Part shown: one piece after another, positions 7,441-15,772 of the stretch | Numbering within the stretch: position 1 is the stretch's first letter | Layout: every line of letters starts with the position of its first letter | From: an uncultured Bacteroidales bacterium | Lineage (GTDB): Bacteria > Bacteroidota > Bacteroidia > Bacteroidales > UBA932 | Direction: 5' to 3' | Assembly: GCA_905233345.1 (NCBI GenBank) | Contig: CAJODQ010000004.1 | Coordinates: 50,206 to 114,205, forward strand | DNA length: 64,000 bases | Position numbers and translations under genes: made by a program | The notes under the pieces: model-generated | What the model saw: only the letters and a program-made list of their open reading frames with translations | Database searches by the model: none | Told to the model about the DNA's origin: nothing

Positions 7441-7818
7441 ATGAAACCCATCCAGACTGAAAAGGCCCCTGCGGCCATTGGACCTTATAGCCAGGCCATT
7501 GACAGTGGCGCCGGCCTTGTTTTCGTTTCCGGGCAGTTGCCCATCGATCCGGCCACCGGCGCCTTCCCGGAAGGGGGCGTGCAGGCACAGACGCGCCAGA
7601 GCCTGACCAATGCGAAGGCCATCCTGGAAGCCGCTGGCCTCGGCCTGCAGAACGTGGTCAAAACCACCGTCTTCCTGGCCGACATGGCCGATTTCGCGGC
7701 GATGAATGAGATCTACGCGCAATTCTTCTCCGCGCCCTTCCCGGCCCGGAGCGCTGTGGCGGTCAAGACGCTGCCGAAAAGCGCACTGGTCGAGATCGAA
7801 TGCATCGCGGCGCGCTAA
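7441..7818 (+). CDS. ridA: RidA-family enamine/imine deaminase
   Basis: 125 aa, full length for the family. Hallmarks are AIGPYSQAI, the VFVSGQLPIDP strand, the VVKTTVFLADMADF segment and PARSAVAV, whose Arg103 is the residue that binds the substrate carboxylate in active RidA proteins. RidA hydrolyses reactive 2-aminoacrylate and related imines released by PLP enzymes. It starts 8 bp after the carbonic anhydrase and ends 7 bp before the convergent GH92 gene. Confidence 0.93.
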   Translation: MKPIQTEKAPAAIGPYSQAIDSGAGLVFVSGQLPIDPATGAFPEGGVQAQTRQSLTNAKAILEAAGLGLQNVVKTTVFLADMADFAAMNEIYAQFFSAPFPARSAVAVKTLPKSALVEIECIAAR

Positions 7819-7825
7819 ATCAAGC

Positions 7826-10165
7826 TTAGCGCAAAATCATCTGCGTCAGGGAATACGGCTTGTCTTCCGCTGAGAGGCCGCGCTTGCGGTTGGGTCGCTC
7901 GCTCATCTCGAATTCGAGCGTGCAGCCTTTCGTCAATTCTTCGTGTGTCAGGTAGAGGCGCGTGAGCGGCTGTCCGTTGAGGCGGACGCTGCGCACGTAG
8001 CGCTTGCGGTCGCTGACGCCGGGCGCCTTGATCTCGATGCTGTTGCCGTTTTCCAGCGTCACCTTCATATAGGGGAGGTACGGCGCACCGAGTACGTATT
8101 GGTCGCAACCCGGCGCCACGGGATAGAAGCCCATGGCCGAGAAGATATACCAGGCGGACATCTGGCCGCAGTCGTCGTTGCCGCCCAGGCCGCGGATGTC
8201 GTTGCGGTACATCCGGCCCAGGATGGTGCGGATGCGGTCCTGCACCTTCCAGGGCTGTGTGGTCCAGGCATAGAGGTAGGGGATATGGTGGCTGGGCTCG
8301 TTGCCGTGCACGTAACCGCCGATCAGGCAGTCTGCCGTAATATCTTCATTGTCTGCATAATACTTCTCGGGAAGTTCCATGTCGAACAGCGCATCCAATC
8401 GCTCGCGGAATACTTTCTCGCCGCCCATGCAGTCCATGAGCCCGCGGGGATCCTGCGGCACATGGAAGGAGAAATTCCAGGAGTTTCCCTCGATGAACCC
8501 TTCACCGTAGGTCTGCAGGGGATCCATGTCTGCCTTGAAGGGACCGTCCTTGTAGCGAGGCGTGGCGAAGCCGGTGGACGGGTCGTAGGTGTTCTGGTAG
8601 GAGCGGGCGCGCTCGCGGAAAGCCACTGCGACGTCTTGCCGGCCCAGAACCTGCGCCGCATGGTAGATGCTCCAGTCGTCGAAGCTGTATTCCAGCGTGT
8701 TGGATGCTGCCGTCGCATCGTTGTCGTACGGCGCGTAGCCGTAACGGATATAATCCTGCTGGGAAGGCCAGTACGGGCAGTTGGCCGTGGCGACCATGGC
8801 CGCGAAGGCCTCGTCCGGATCGATGTCCGCGCCCTTGACCAGCGCGTCGGCCACCACGCTGACCGCATGATATCCCGTCATGCACCAGCCTTCGTTACCC
8901 ATCAGGCTCCACACGGGCAGCATGCCCACGGGGTTCTGCCGCCAGTGTGCCAGCATGGAGCGCACCATGTCGGTGTTGCGGCTCGTCTTGAGCAGGCCCA
9001 GCAGCGGATGTTCAGCCCGGTAGGTGTCCCAGACAGAAAAGACGGTATAGTTCGTAAAACCCTCAGCCTGATGGATTTGTCCGTCTACGCCGCGGTAGCG
9101 CCCATCCACGTCCATGTAGACGGAGGGATTGATCATCGTGTGGTAGAGCGCGGTGTAGAGGCTGGCCTTCTGGTCGTCTGTGCCCTCGCATTGTACGGCG
9201 CTGAGTTCGCGTTCCCAGGCTTTTGCCGTTTCCAGCCGGATCTGCTCGAACGACTTTCCGGCTGCTTCCGCGGCCAGGTTCTTCAGCGCGCCTTCCTCCG
9301 AGACGCCTGACAGGGCGACCTTCACCTCCAGGACAGGATCACATCCGTCGAACTCGAAGTAGGCGGTGACGCTGCTCCCGGCCATGTCGGGGAAATTGTG
9401 GTGAATGTCGAACTTGCGCCAGAATCCCCTGTACGCGGGATTTTTGCGGTCCGTGTAACCGTAATTGACGACGGGCTTGGAGAAGGAGATCGCGAAATAG
9501 GTGTAGTTGCCCCGCGACCATCCGTCTGTGATGCGATAGCCCACGACCAGGGTATCGCTGAGTACGCGGAGGCGCGACCAGCGCACCTTGCCGTCGTAGT
9601 TGTAGATGCCGTGGAACAGGTCTACGACCAGGCGCTGCGGGCTGGCGGTAGGGAAGTGGTACTGGTGGACGCCCACCCGCTGCGTAGCGGTGAGCCGGGC
9701 GCGCACCTGGCTGTCAGCGAGCGTCACTTCGTAATAGCCCGGTTCTGCGTGTTCGCTGTCGTGGCTGAAGCGCTGACGATAGCCGCTCTCCGGATTCTCG
9801 CGCGTGCCGGGGGTGAGCTGCAGCGCACCGGTCTGCGGCATGAGCAGGATGTCGCCCAGATCGGAGTGCCCCGTGCCGCTGAGGTGGGTGTGGCTGAAGC
9901 CTACGATGGTGTTGTCTTCGTATTGATAGCCTGCACAATAGTCATATACGCGCGCCTGATATTTCCCGTCCACGTTGTGGGGAATGGTGTCGGTGTCGGG
10001 CGAGAGCTGCACGGCGCCAAAAGGCGCACAGGCACCCGGAAAACAGTGTCCCATGCCCGTGGTCCCGATCATTGGATTGACATATTTGGACACCTGGGCG
10101 CCGGCCGGGAAGGGCAGGAGCAGGGTGGCGAGCAGGCAGAGCAACGGCAGTGCGAATCGTTTCAT
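7826..10165 (-). CDS. GH92-family exo-alpha-mannosidase, secreted
   Basis: 779 aa from the ATG at 10165, which gives the signal peptide MKRFALPLLCLLATLLLPFP (cleaved after AGA); the ATG at 10189 would spoil it. GH92 features are the N-terminal VNPMIGTTGMGHCFPGACAP, the WDTYRAEHPLLGL substrate loop, NEPSHHIPYLY (catalytic Glu region) and GGNDDCGQMSAWYIFSAMGF with the Ca2+-coordinating and base Asp residues. These inverting, Ca2+-dependent enzymes remove alpha-mannose from N-glycans or yeast mannan. It diverges from the PUL regulator but is not obviously part of that PUL's substrate logic. Confidence 0.95.
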   Translation of the reverse strand: MKRFALPLLCLLATLLLPFPAGAQVSKYVNPMIGTTGMGHCFPGACAPFGAVQLSPDTDTIPHNVDGKYQARVYDYCAGYQYEDNTIVGFSHTHLSGTGHSDLGDILLMPQTGALQLTPGTRENPESGYRQRFSHDSEHAEPGYYEVTLADSQVRARLTATQRVGVHQYHFPTASPQRLVVDLFHGIYNYDGKVRWSRLRVLSDTLVVGYRITDGWSRGNYTYFAISFSKPVVNYGYTDRKNPAYRGFWRKFDIHHNFPDMAGSSVTAYFEFDGCDPVLEVKVALSGVSEEGALKNLAAEAAGKSFEQIRLETAKAWERELSAVQCEGTDDQKASLYTALYHTMINPSVYMDVDGRYRGVDGQIHQAEGFTNYTVFSVWDTYRAEHPLLGLLKTSRNTDMVRSMLAHWRQNPVGMLPVWSLMGNEGWCMTGYHAVSVVADALVKGADIDPDEAFAAMVATANCPYWPSQQDYIRYGYAPYDNDATAASNTLEYSFDDWSIYHAAQVLGRQDVAVAFRERARSYQNTYDPSTGFATPRYKDGPFKADMDPLQTYGEGFIEGNSWNFSFHVPQDPRGLMDCMGGEKVFRERLDALFDMELPEKYYADNEDITADCLIGGYVHGNEPSHHIPYLYAWTTQPWKVQDRIRTILGRMYRNDIRGLGGNDDCGQMSAWYIFSAMGFYPVAPGCDQYVLGAPYLPYMKVTLENGNSIEIKAPGVSDRKRYVRSVRLNGQPLTRLYLTHEELTKGCTLEFEMSERPNRKRGLSAEDKPYSLTQMILR

Positions 10166-10186
10166 GGATTTCGAGATTGAACCCGA

Positions 10187-10194
10187 CAAAGGTA
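10187..10194 (-). promoter_or_regulatory. -7 box of the GH92 gene
   Basis: Minus-strand TACCTTTG matches TAnnTTTG and lies 21 nt before the GH92 start codon in the 111-bp divergent region shared with the AraC regulator. No convincing -33 box at the ideal distance. Confidence 0.5.
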
Positions 10195-10249
10195 GCGAAA
10201 AACTGCAAAAAAAGTATCAAAAATTGTCGGAAAAGTATAGATTTTTTTG

Positions 10250-10257
10250 TAGATTTG
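10250..10257 (+). promoter_or_regulatory. -7 box of the AraC-family regulator
   Basis: TAGATTTG fits the TAnnTTTG consensus 19 nt upstream of the ATG at 10277, within an A/T-rich stretch. A TTG at 10224-10226 is a possible -33 element with a slightly long spacer. Confidence 0.5.
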
Positions 10258-10276
10258 CCAGCAAATACGCCGTTGT

Positions 10277-11155
10277 ATGAAATCATCGCTGAAAGAAATA
10301 ACGCCGTTGACGGAAAAGGATTGCTTCTACATTGTGGAGCGTCACAAGTCGGAATTTCTGTTCCCCCTGCACTCGCATCCCGATTTCGAGCTCAACTTCA
10401 TCGAGAACGGCAAGGGCGTCCGCCGCGTGGTGGGCGACAGCGTCGAGGAGATCGGGGAATATGAACTGACCCTGATCGCCGGCAGCGACCTGGAACACGC
10501 CTGGGAACAGGGCAACTGCACGGAGACGGACATCCGGGAAATCACCATCCAATTCCAGGCGGACCTCTTCCCGGAAGGACTGCTGAACCGGAGCCAGTTC
10601 TCTTCGATGAAAAAGATGTTTTCAAAAGCCGATCACGGGCTGACATTCTCGTTGCGGAGCATCATGGGCGTCTATTCGTTGCTGGACCGATTGTCCAGTA
10701 TCACAGACCCTTTCGAACAATATATGGATTGTTTCGAGATGCTTTTCCGCCTGTCCCAGGCCGATGATTCCCGCATCCTGGCCAGCAGTTCCTACGCCCA
10801 TTCCAAACGCGATTCGGAGAGCCGCCGCGTGCTCAAAGTCAAGCAATATGTCAACGATCATTACGCCGAGGAACTGACTCTCGAGATCCTCTCGGCCCTG
10901 GTCGGTATGGCGCCCTCCGCCTTCAGCCGTTTCTTCCACCAGCAGACCGGCCGCACGGTCATGGATTATGTGATTGACATCCGCCTGGGCAATGCCGCCC
11001 GCCTGTTGGTCGATACCACCAACAGCGTGCAGGAAATCTGCTATGCCTGTGGCTTTAACAACCTGTCCAATTTCAATCGCATGTTCAAGGCGCGCCGGGG
11101 GTACACCCCGCGGGAATTCCGAACAATTTTTAAGAAAAAACGGGTTTTTGTATAG
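10277..11155 (+). CDS. AraC-family transcriptional regulator with cupin sensor domain
   Basis: 292 aa. The N-terminal half is a cupin-type sugar sensor (HSHPDFELNFIENGKGVRRV, then a Gly/His strand pair). The C-terminal ~100 residues are an AraC double helix-turn-helix: YAEELTLEILSALVGMAPSA, then VQEICYACGFNNLSNFNRMFKARRGYTPREFR. It lies directly ahead of the PUL, in the same direction, with 100 bp between it and the first mannanase gene, so it is the best candidate for local control of the PUL. PULs of this type more often use hybrid two-component or SusR-like regulators, and none is present here. Confidence 0.92.
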   Translation: MKSSLKEITPLTEKDCFYIVERHKSEFLFPLHSHPDFELNFIENGKGVRRVVGDSVEEIGEYELTLIAGSDLEHAWEQGNCTETDIREITIQFQADLFPEGLLNRSQFSSMKKMFSKADHGLTFSLRSIMGVYSLLDRLSSITDPFEQYMDCFEMLFRLSQADDSRILASSSYAHSKRDSESRRVLKVKQYVNDHYAEELTLEILSALVGMAPSAFSRFFHQQTGRTVMDYVIDIRLGNAARLLVDTTNSVQEICYACGFNNLSNFNRMFKARRGYTPREFRTIFKKKRVFV

Positions 11156-11192
11156 GTAAGTTAAGAAAATATCACATTTCGATAAATTAATA

Positions 11193-11256
11193 TTTGTTGA
11201 CCACGGTGAATCCATCTAACTTTGTAAGTGGATTCATCTAATTGTTGGCCAACAAT
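11193..11256 (+). promoter_or_regulatory. PUL promoter with flanking inverted repeats
   Basis: TTTG (11193-11196), a 20-bp spacer and TAACTTTG (11217-11224) form a textbook Bacteroidota promoter. The -7 box is bracketed by the inverted repeat GAATCCA (11208-11214)/TGGATTC (11229-11235). A perfect 16-bp palindrome, ATTGTTGGCCAACAAT (11241-11256), runs into the start codon of the GH5 gene at 11255. These symmetric elements are candidate operators or leader hairpins for the nearby AraC regulator; that role is inferred. Confidence 0.7.
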
Positions 11257-12517
11257 GATCAATCGACCCTGGAAGCTCGCCCTGGCGGCTTTTCTTTGTG
11301 TAACTGCCTGCACCTCCCCGCGGACCGATTTTGTCCGGGTGGAAGACGGGCATTTTGTCCGTCACGGACAGCCGTACCGCTATATCGGCACCAATTTCTG
11401 GTACGGTCCCATCTTGGCTTCGGAAGGCCGGGGAGGAGACTATGACCGGCTGGTGCGGGAGCTGGACGCGCTCAAGGCACTCGGCATCGAGAACCTGCGC
11501 GTGCTGGTGGGCGGTGATGGCCCGGACGGCATCTTCTCGCGCGTGGACCCGTCGCTCCAGACGGCTCCGGGCGTTTACAACGACACGCTGCTGGTCGGCC
11601 TCGACCGTTTCCTGGTGGAACTGGGCAAGCGCGACATGCAGGCCGTCCTGTTCCTCAACAATTCCTGGGAATGGTCGGGCGGTTACGGGCAGTATCTGGA
11701 ATGGGCGACGGGCGAGCCCACGCTCATTCCCCTGATCGACGGCTACTGGCCCTTCATGCAGCAAATGCGCGGGTTCCAGACCAACGCCGACGCGCAGGAA
11801 CTTTTTTATAATCACGTACGGGCCATCGTGGGCCGTACGAATTCCCTTACCGGCAAGCCTTACAAGGACGACCCGGCCATCTTCGCCTGGCAGATCGGCA
11901 ATGAGCCCCGCTGCTTCTCCGACGATCCGGCCATCCGTGACGGCTTTATTGGCTGGCTGACCGAATCGGCCCGGCTGATCAAGGAACTCGACCCGAACCA
12001 CCTGGTCTCCACGGGCAACGAGGGCCTCATGGGTTGCGAAGAGGACGCCGCGCTGGTGGAACGGGTCAATGCCATCCCGGGCATCGACTACATGACCATC
12101 CATATCTGGCCCTATAACTGGAGCTGGGTGCGTGCCGATCACCTGGAAGAAGATATGGACACTGCCCTGGAAAAGACAGACGCTTATGTGGCCGGACACG
12201 CCGATTTGGCCCGCCGCCTCGGTTTGCCACTCGTACTGGAAGAATTCGGTTTCCCGCGCGATGGTTTCTCTGACAGCCGCGCGGCTACCACGAAATGCCG
12301 CGACCGTTATTACGCCCATGTCTTCGGTCTGGTGCGCGACGGACAGCTGGACGGCGCCAATTTCTGGGGATGGAGCGGTTTCGCCCGTCCGGCCCATGCG
12401 CAGTGGGAGCGCGGAGACGATTACACGGGCGACCCGGCGCAGGAGGCCCAGGGCCTGAACGGCGTCTATGACGATGATACAACTGTTGAAATCATTCAAC
12501 ATAACATAATCAATTAA
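11255..12517 (+). CDS. GH5_7-like endo-beta-1,4-mannanase lipoprotein
   Basis: 420 aa from the ATG at 11255, which yields a lipoprotein signal with lipobox VTAC (Cys19); the ATG at 11228 would place ten extra residues before it. Typical fungal/bacterial GH5_7 features are YIGTNFWYG near the start, the acid/base Glu217 in WQIGNEPR, MTIHIWPYNWSW, and the nucleophile Glu330 in VLEEFG. It cleaves beta-1,4-mannan or glucomannan backbones, probably at the cell surface. It is the first gene of the PUL, 20 bp before SusC, behind a clear promoter with palindromic sites. Confidence 0.9.
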   Translation: MINRPWKLALAAFLCVTACTSPRTDFVRVEDGHFVRHGQPYRYIGTNFWYGPILASEGRGGDYDRLVRELDALKALGIENLRVLVGGDGPDGIFSRVDPSLQTAPGVYNDTLLVGLDRFLVELGKRDMQAVLFLNNSWEWSGGYGQYLEWATGEPTLIPLIDGYWPFMQQMRGFQTNADAQELFYNHVRAIVGRTNSLTGKPYKDDPAIFAWQIGNEPRCFSDDPAIRDGFIGWLTESARLIKELDPNHLVSTGNEGLMGCEEDAALVERVNAIPGIDYMTIHIWPYNWSWVRADHLEEDMDTALEKTDAYVAGHADLARRLGLPLVLEEFGFPRDGFSDSRAATTKCRDRYYAHVFGLVRDGQLDGANFWGWSGFARPAHAQWERGDDYTGDPAQEAQGLNGVYDDDTTVEIIQHNIIN

Positions 12518-12537
12518 TTATTAACCTAAAATGTAGC

Positions 12538-15500
12538 ATGAAACACAAGCTGTTAACCATCATGCTGGCATTCCTCGCCACCGCCACGGGCCTGTTCGCG
12601 CAGGTACGCGTGACCGGTACCGTCACGGACGATACCGGCTATGGTGTCATCGGAGCCAGTGTCATGGAAAAGGGCACCCAGAACGGTGCCGTCACAGACA
12701 TTGATGGAAAGTATGTGATCACGGTACGCCCCGGCGCCACCCTGGTCTTCTCTTCCATCGGTTATGCAACACAGGAGGTGGCCGTCGGTAACCGCTCGGT
12801 GGTCGACGTCCTCCTGGCATTGGATACGGAACTGCTCGACGAAGTCGTCGTCGTCGGTTACGGTACCATGAAACGCAGCGACCTTTCCGGTGCTTCCGTC
12901 TCAATGAAGGAAGAAGACCTGAAGGGATCGATCATCACGAACCTCGACCAGTCCCTGCAGGGCCGTGCCGCCGGTGTCTCCGCGGTGCAGACCTCGGGTG
13001 CTCCGGGTTCTTCTTCATCCATCCGCGTCCGTGGCCAGGCGACCGTCAACGCCGGTGCCGAGCCGCTGTACGTGGTTGACGGTGTGATCGTCCAGGGTGG
13101 CGGCAACTCCGGTGCCGATTTCGGTCTCGGCGATGCCCTGGGTAATGGCCGCGTGTCGACCATCTCCCCGCTGTCCACCATCAACCCGGCCGATATCGTG
13201 AGCATGGAAATCCTCAAGGATGCGTCCGCGACGGCCATCTACGGTGCACAGGGTGCCAACGGTGTGGTCCTGATCACCACCAAGCACGGTAAGTCCGGCG
13301 AGGCGAAGTTCTCGTACGACGGCATGGTCGCCGTTTCGCGCCAGAACAGCCGCATCCGGATGATGAACCTCCGCGAGTTCGCTGAGTATTACAACGACAT
13401 GGTGACCCTCGGTGAGGTGGAAGCCAATGCCATGTATGCCGATCCTTCCATCCTCGGCAAGGGTACCAACTGGCAGGACGAGGTGTTCCGCACGGCCATC
13501 CAGCACCAGCATCAGCTGGCCGCCCAGGGTGGTACCGACAAGGTGCAGTACTACATCTCCGGTTCGTACATGAACCAGGAAGGTACCATCATCGGTTCCA
13601 ACTTCGACCGTCTGAGCTTCCGTACCAACGTGGACGCCAAGCTCAAGGAATGGTTCAAGCTGGGTGTCAACGCCACTTACGCACTGACCCATGACAACCT
13701 GAAACTGGCCGACGGCCAGGAGGGTGTGATCTTCTACTCCCTGTCCAGCCTGCCCGACATTCCGGTGTACGACATCGACGGCAACTACTCTACGGTCGTC
13801 CGCGAAGGCTACTCCACCAAGAACCCGGTGGCCCTGGCCATGTACAACGAGAACCTCCTGAAACGCCAGAAGCTGACGGGTAACCTCTACGCCGAACTGA
13901 CGCCGATCAAACATTTCGTGTGGCGCAGTGAGTTCGGTTTCGACATCAGCTCCTCGCAGGCAGATACCTACAAGCCCAAGATTACGCTGGGTACCTTCCA
14001 GCAGGCTTCCAACTCCATCAGCCAGCAGCGCAATTCCAGTACGTACTGGTCGGTCAAGAACTACCTGACCTACAGCAATACCTTTGGCAAGCACAGCCTG
14101 ACCGCGATGGTCGGACAGGAAGCCTGGGAATCGAAATGGAGCTACGTGCGCGCCGCGAATACGGACCTCCCGTCCGATGAAATCCACAACATTGCCCTGG
14201 CAACGGGCACGCCCAACGTGGGCGGTGGTTTCGGCAGCAGCGCCATGGCTTCGTTCTTCACCCGCGAAACCTACAACTTCGACAACCGCTACCTGCTCAC
14301 CTATACCTTCCGTTACGATGGTTCATCTAACTTCGGTCCGGATAACCGCTGGGCAGGCTTCCACTCTGTGGCTGGTAGCTGGCGCTTCACTAACGAGCCT
14401 TTTTACTCTCCCGCAGCGAAGACCGTCCTGACCGACGGTAAACTCCGTATCGGCTGGGGCCAGACCGGTAATGCCAACATCGGCTCCGGCGCCTGGGAAG
14501 CCGGCATGAGCAAGATGCCGAGCGCCCTGGGTGACAGCCAGCGTCCCGCCAACATTCCGAACACCGGTATCCACTGGGAGAAGCAGCAGCAGACCAACGT
14601 GGGTGTCGACCTGAACTTCTTCCAGAACCGCTTGAACCTGACGGTCGATGTGTACCAGAAGATCTCATCCGACATGCTGATGTCGATGACCCTTCCTTCC
14701 TACATGGGTACGCAGGGCAACGGATCTTCCCGCCTGAATGCGCCGAAGGGTAACTACGGTACCATCCGTAACCGTGGTCTGGAAATCACCCTGGATACCC
14801 ACCCGGTCGACCGGCGTGGTTTCCGTTGGGACAGCAACTTCCAGATTTCGTTCAACCGCAACAAACTGCTGGCCCTCGACGGCACCGCCAATGCGCAGCT
14901 CGTCGGTTATGGCCAGTGGAACGACATCGTGTCGGTCACCGAGATCGGCGGTTCCCTCTACAGCTTCTACGGCTACAAGGTCGTGGGCGTGTACAAGGAC
15001 TTCGACGATATCATGAACTCCCCGAAGGCCGAGAAATTCCCGGAAGACGGCGTGTTCAACCGCAACACTACCGTATGGCCGGGCGACCTCAAGTTTGAAG
15101 ACGTCAACAAGGACGGCGTCATCAATGAGCTCGACCGCACCAACATTGGTTCCCCGCTGCCGAAATTCACCTTTGGTTGGACCAATACCTTCACCTTCAA
15201 GAATTTCGACCTGACCATCTTCCTCAATGGCTCGTATGGCAACAAGGTGCTCAACTACAACATGATGGGCCAGGGCTACAACGGCCTCGTCCACATGAAC
15301 AGCGTCTGGACGAACCAGCACATCAGCATACAGGACCGTGCCCGCCTGGCGGAGATCGATCCTTCCAAGCAGTATCCGGCCGGCGAGAGCTGGTTGTGGG
15401 ATGTCACCAACGTGCGCGTGGTCAATGCAGACACCAAGACGCCGCGTCCGACCATTGCCGACCCGAACGACAACGACCGCCTGAGCGACCGTTACGTGGA

Positions 15501-15756
15501 AGACGGCTCCTACCTCCGCATCAAGAACATTACCCTCGGCTACAACCTGCCGAAACGTGCGCTTGAGAAGATGCGGATGGACAACATCCGTTTCTATGTG
15601 AACGTCCAGAACCTCTACACCTTCACCAAGTATACGGGCTACGATCCTGAAGTCGGTGCTTCCACGCAGGATTCCTCCGGTCTGACCTTCGGTGTGGACA
15701 ACGGACGTTATCCTTCTCCGATGACTTGTTCCTTCGGTATGAACATCACTTTCTAA
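12538..15756 (+). CDS. SusC/RagA-family TonB-dependent outer-membrane transporter
   Basis: 1072 aa. After the signal peptide (to AQ at about residue 22) comes a carboxypeptidase-D regulatory-like domain (VRVTGTVTDDTGYGVIGASV, residues 23-95). Next are the SusC TonB-box region DEVVVVGYGTMKRSDLSGA (101-119), a plug domain with SIRVRGQATVNAGAEPLYVVDG, and a long beta-barrel ending in Phe (GMNITF). It imports oligosaccharides across the outer membrane, with the SusD protein as lid. The gene follows the mannanase by 20 bp and precedes susD by 16 bp. Confidence 0.97.
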   Translation: MKHKLLTIMLAFLATATGLFAQVRVTGTVTDDTGYGVIGASVMEKGTQNGAVTDIDGKYVITVRPGATLVFSSIGYATQEVAVGNRSVVDVLLALDTELLDEVVVVGYGTMKRSDLSGASVSMKEEDLKGSIITNLDQSLQGRAAGVSAVQTSGAPGSSSSIRVRGQATVNAGAEPLYVVDGVIVQGGGNSGADFGLGDALGNGRVSTISPLSTINPADIVSMEILKDASATAIYGAQGANGVVLITTKHGKSGEAKFSYDGMVAVSRQNSRIRMMNLREFAEYYNDMVTLGEVEANAMYADPSILGKGTNWQDEVFRTAIQHQHQLAAQGGTDKVQYYISGSYMNQEGTIIGSNFDRLSFRTNVDAKLKEWFKLGVNATYALTHDNLKLADGQEGVIFYSLSSLPDIPVYDIDGNYSTVVREGYSTKNPVALAMYNENLLKRQKLTGNLYAELTPIKHFVWRSEFGFDISSSQADTYKPKITLGTFQQASNSISQQRNSSTYWSVKNYLTYSNTFGKHSLTAMVGQEAWESKWSYVRAANTDLPSDEIHNIALATGTPNVGGGFGSSAMASFFTRETYNFDNRYLLTYTFRYDGSSNFGPDNRWAGFHSVAGSWRFTNEPFYSPAAKTVLTDGKLRIGWGQTGNANIGSGAWEAGMSKMPSALGDSQRPANIPNTGIHWEKQQQTNVGVDLNFFQNRLNLTVDVYQKISSDMLMSMTLPSYMGTQGNGSSRLNAPKGNYGTIRNRGLEITLDTHPVDRRGFRWDSNFQISFNRNKLLALDGTANAQLVGYGQWNDIVSVTEIGGSLYSFYGYKVVGVYKDFDDIMNSPKAEKFPEDGVFNRNTTVWPGDLKFEDVNKDGVINELDRTNIGSPLPKFTFGWTNTFTFKNFDLTIFLNGSYGNKVLNYNMMGQGYNGLVHMNSVWTNQHISIQDRARLAEIDPSKQYPAGESWLWDVTNVRVVNADTKTPRPTIADPNDNDRLSDRYVEDGSYLRIKNITLGYNLPKRALEKMRMDNIRFYVNVQNLYTFTKYTGYDPEVGASTQDSSGLTFGVDNGRYPSPMTCSFGMNITF

Positions 15757-15772
15757 TTGGGAGGACGACAAG

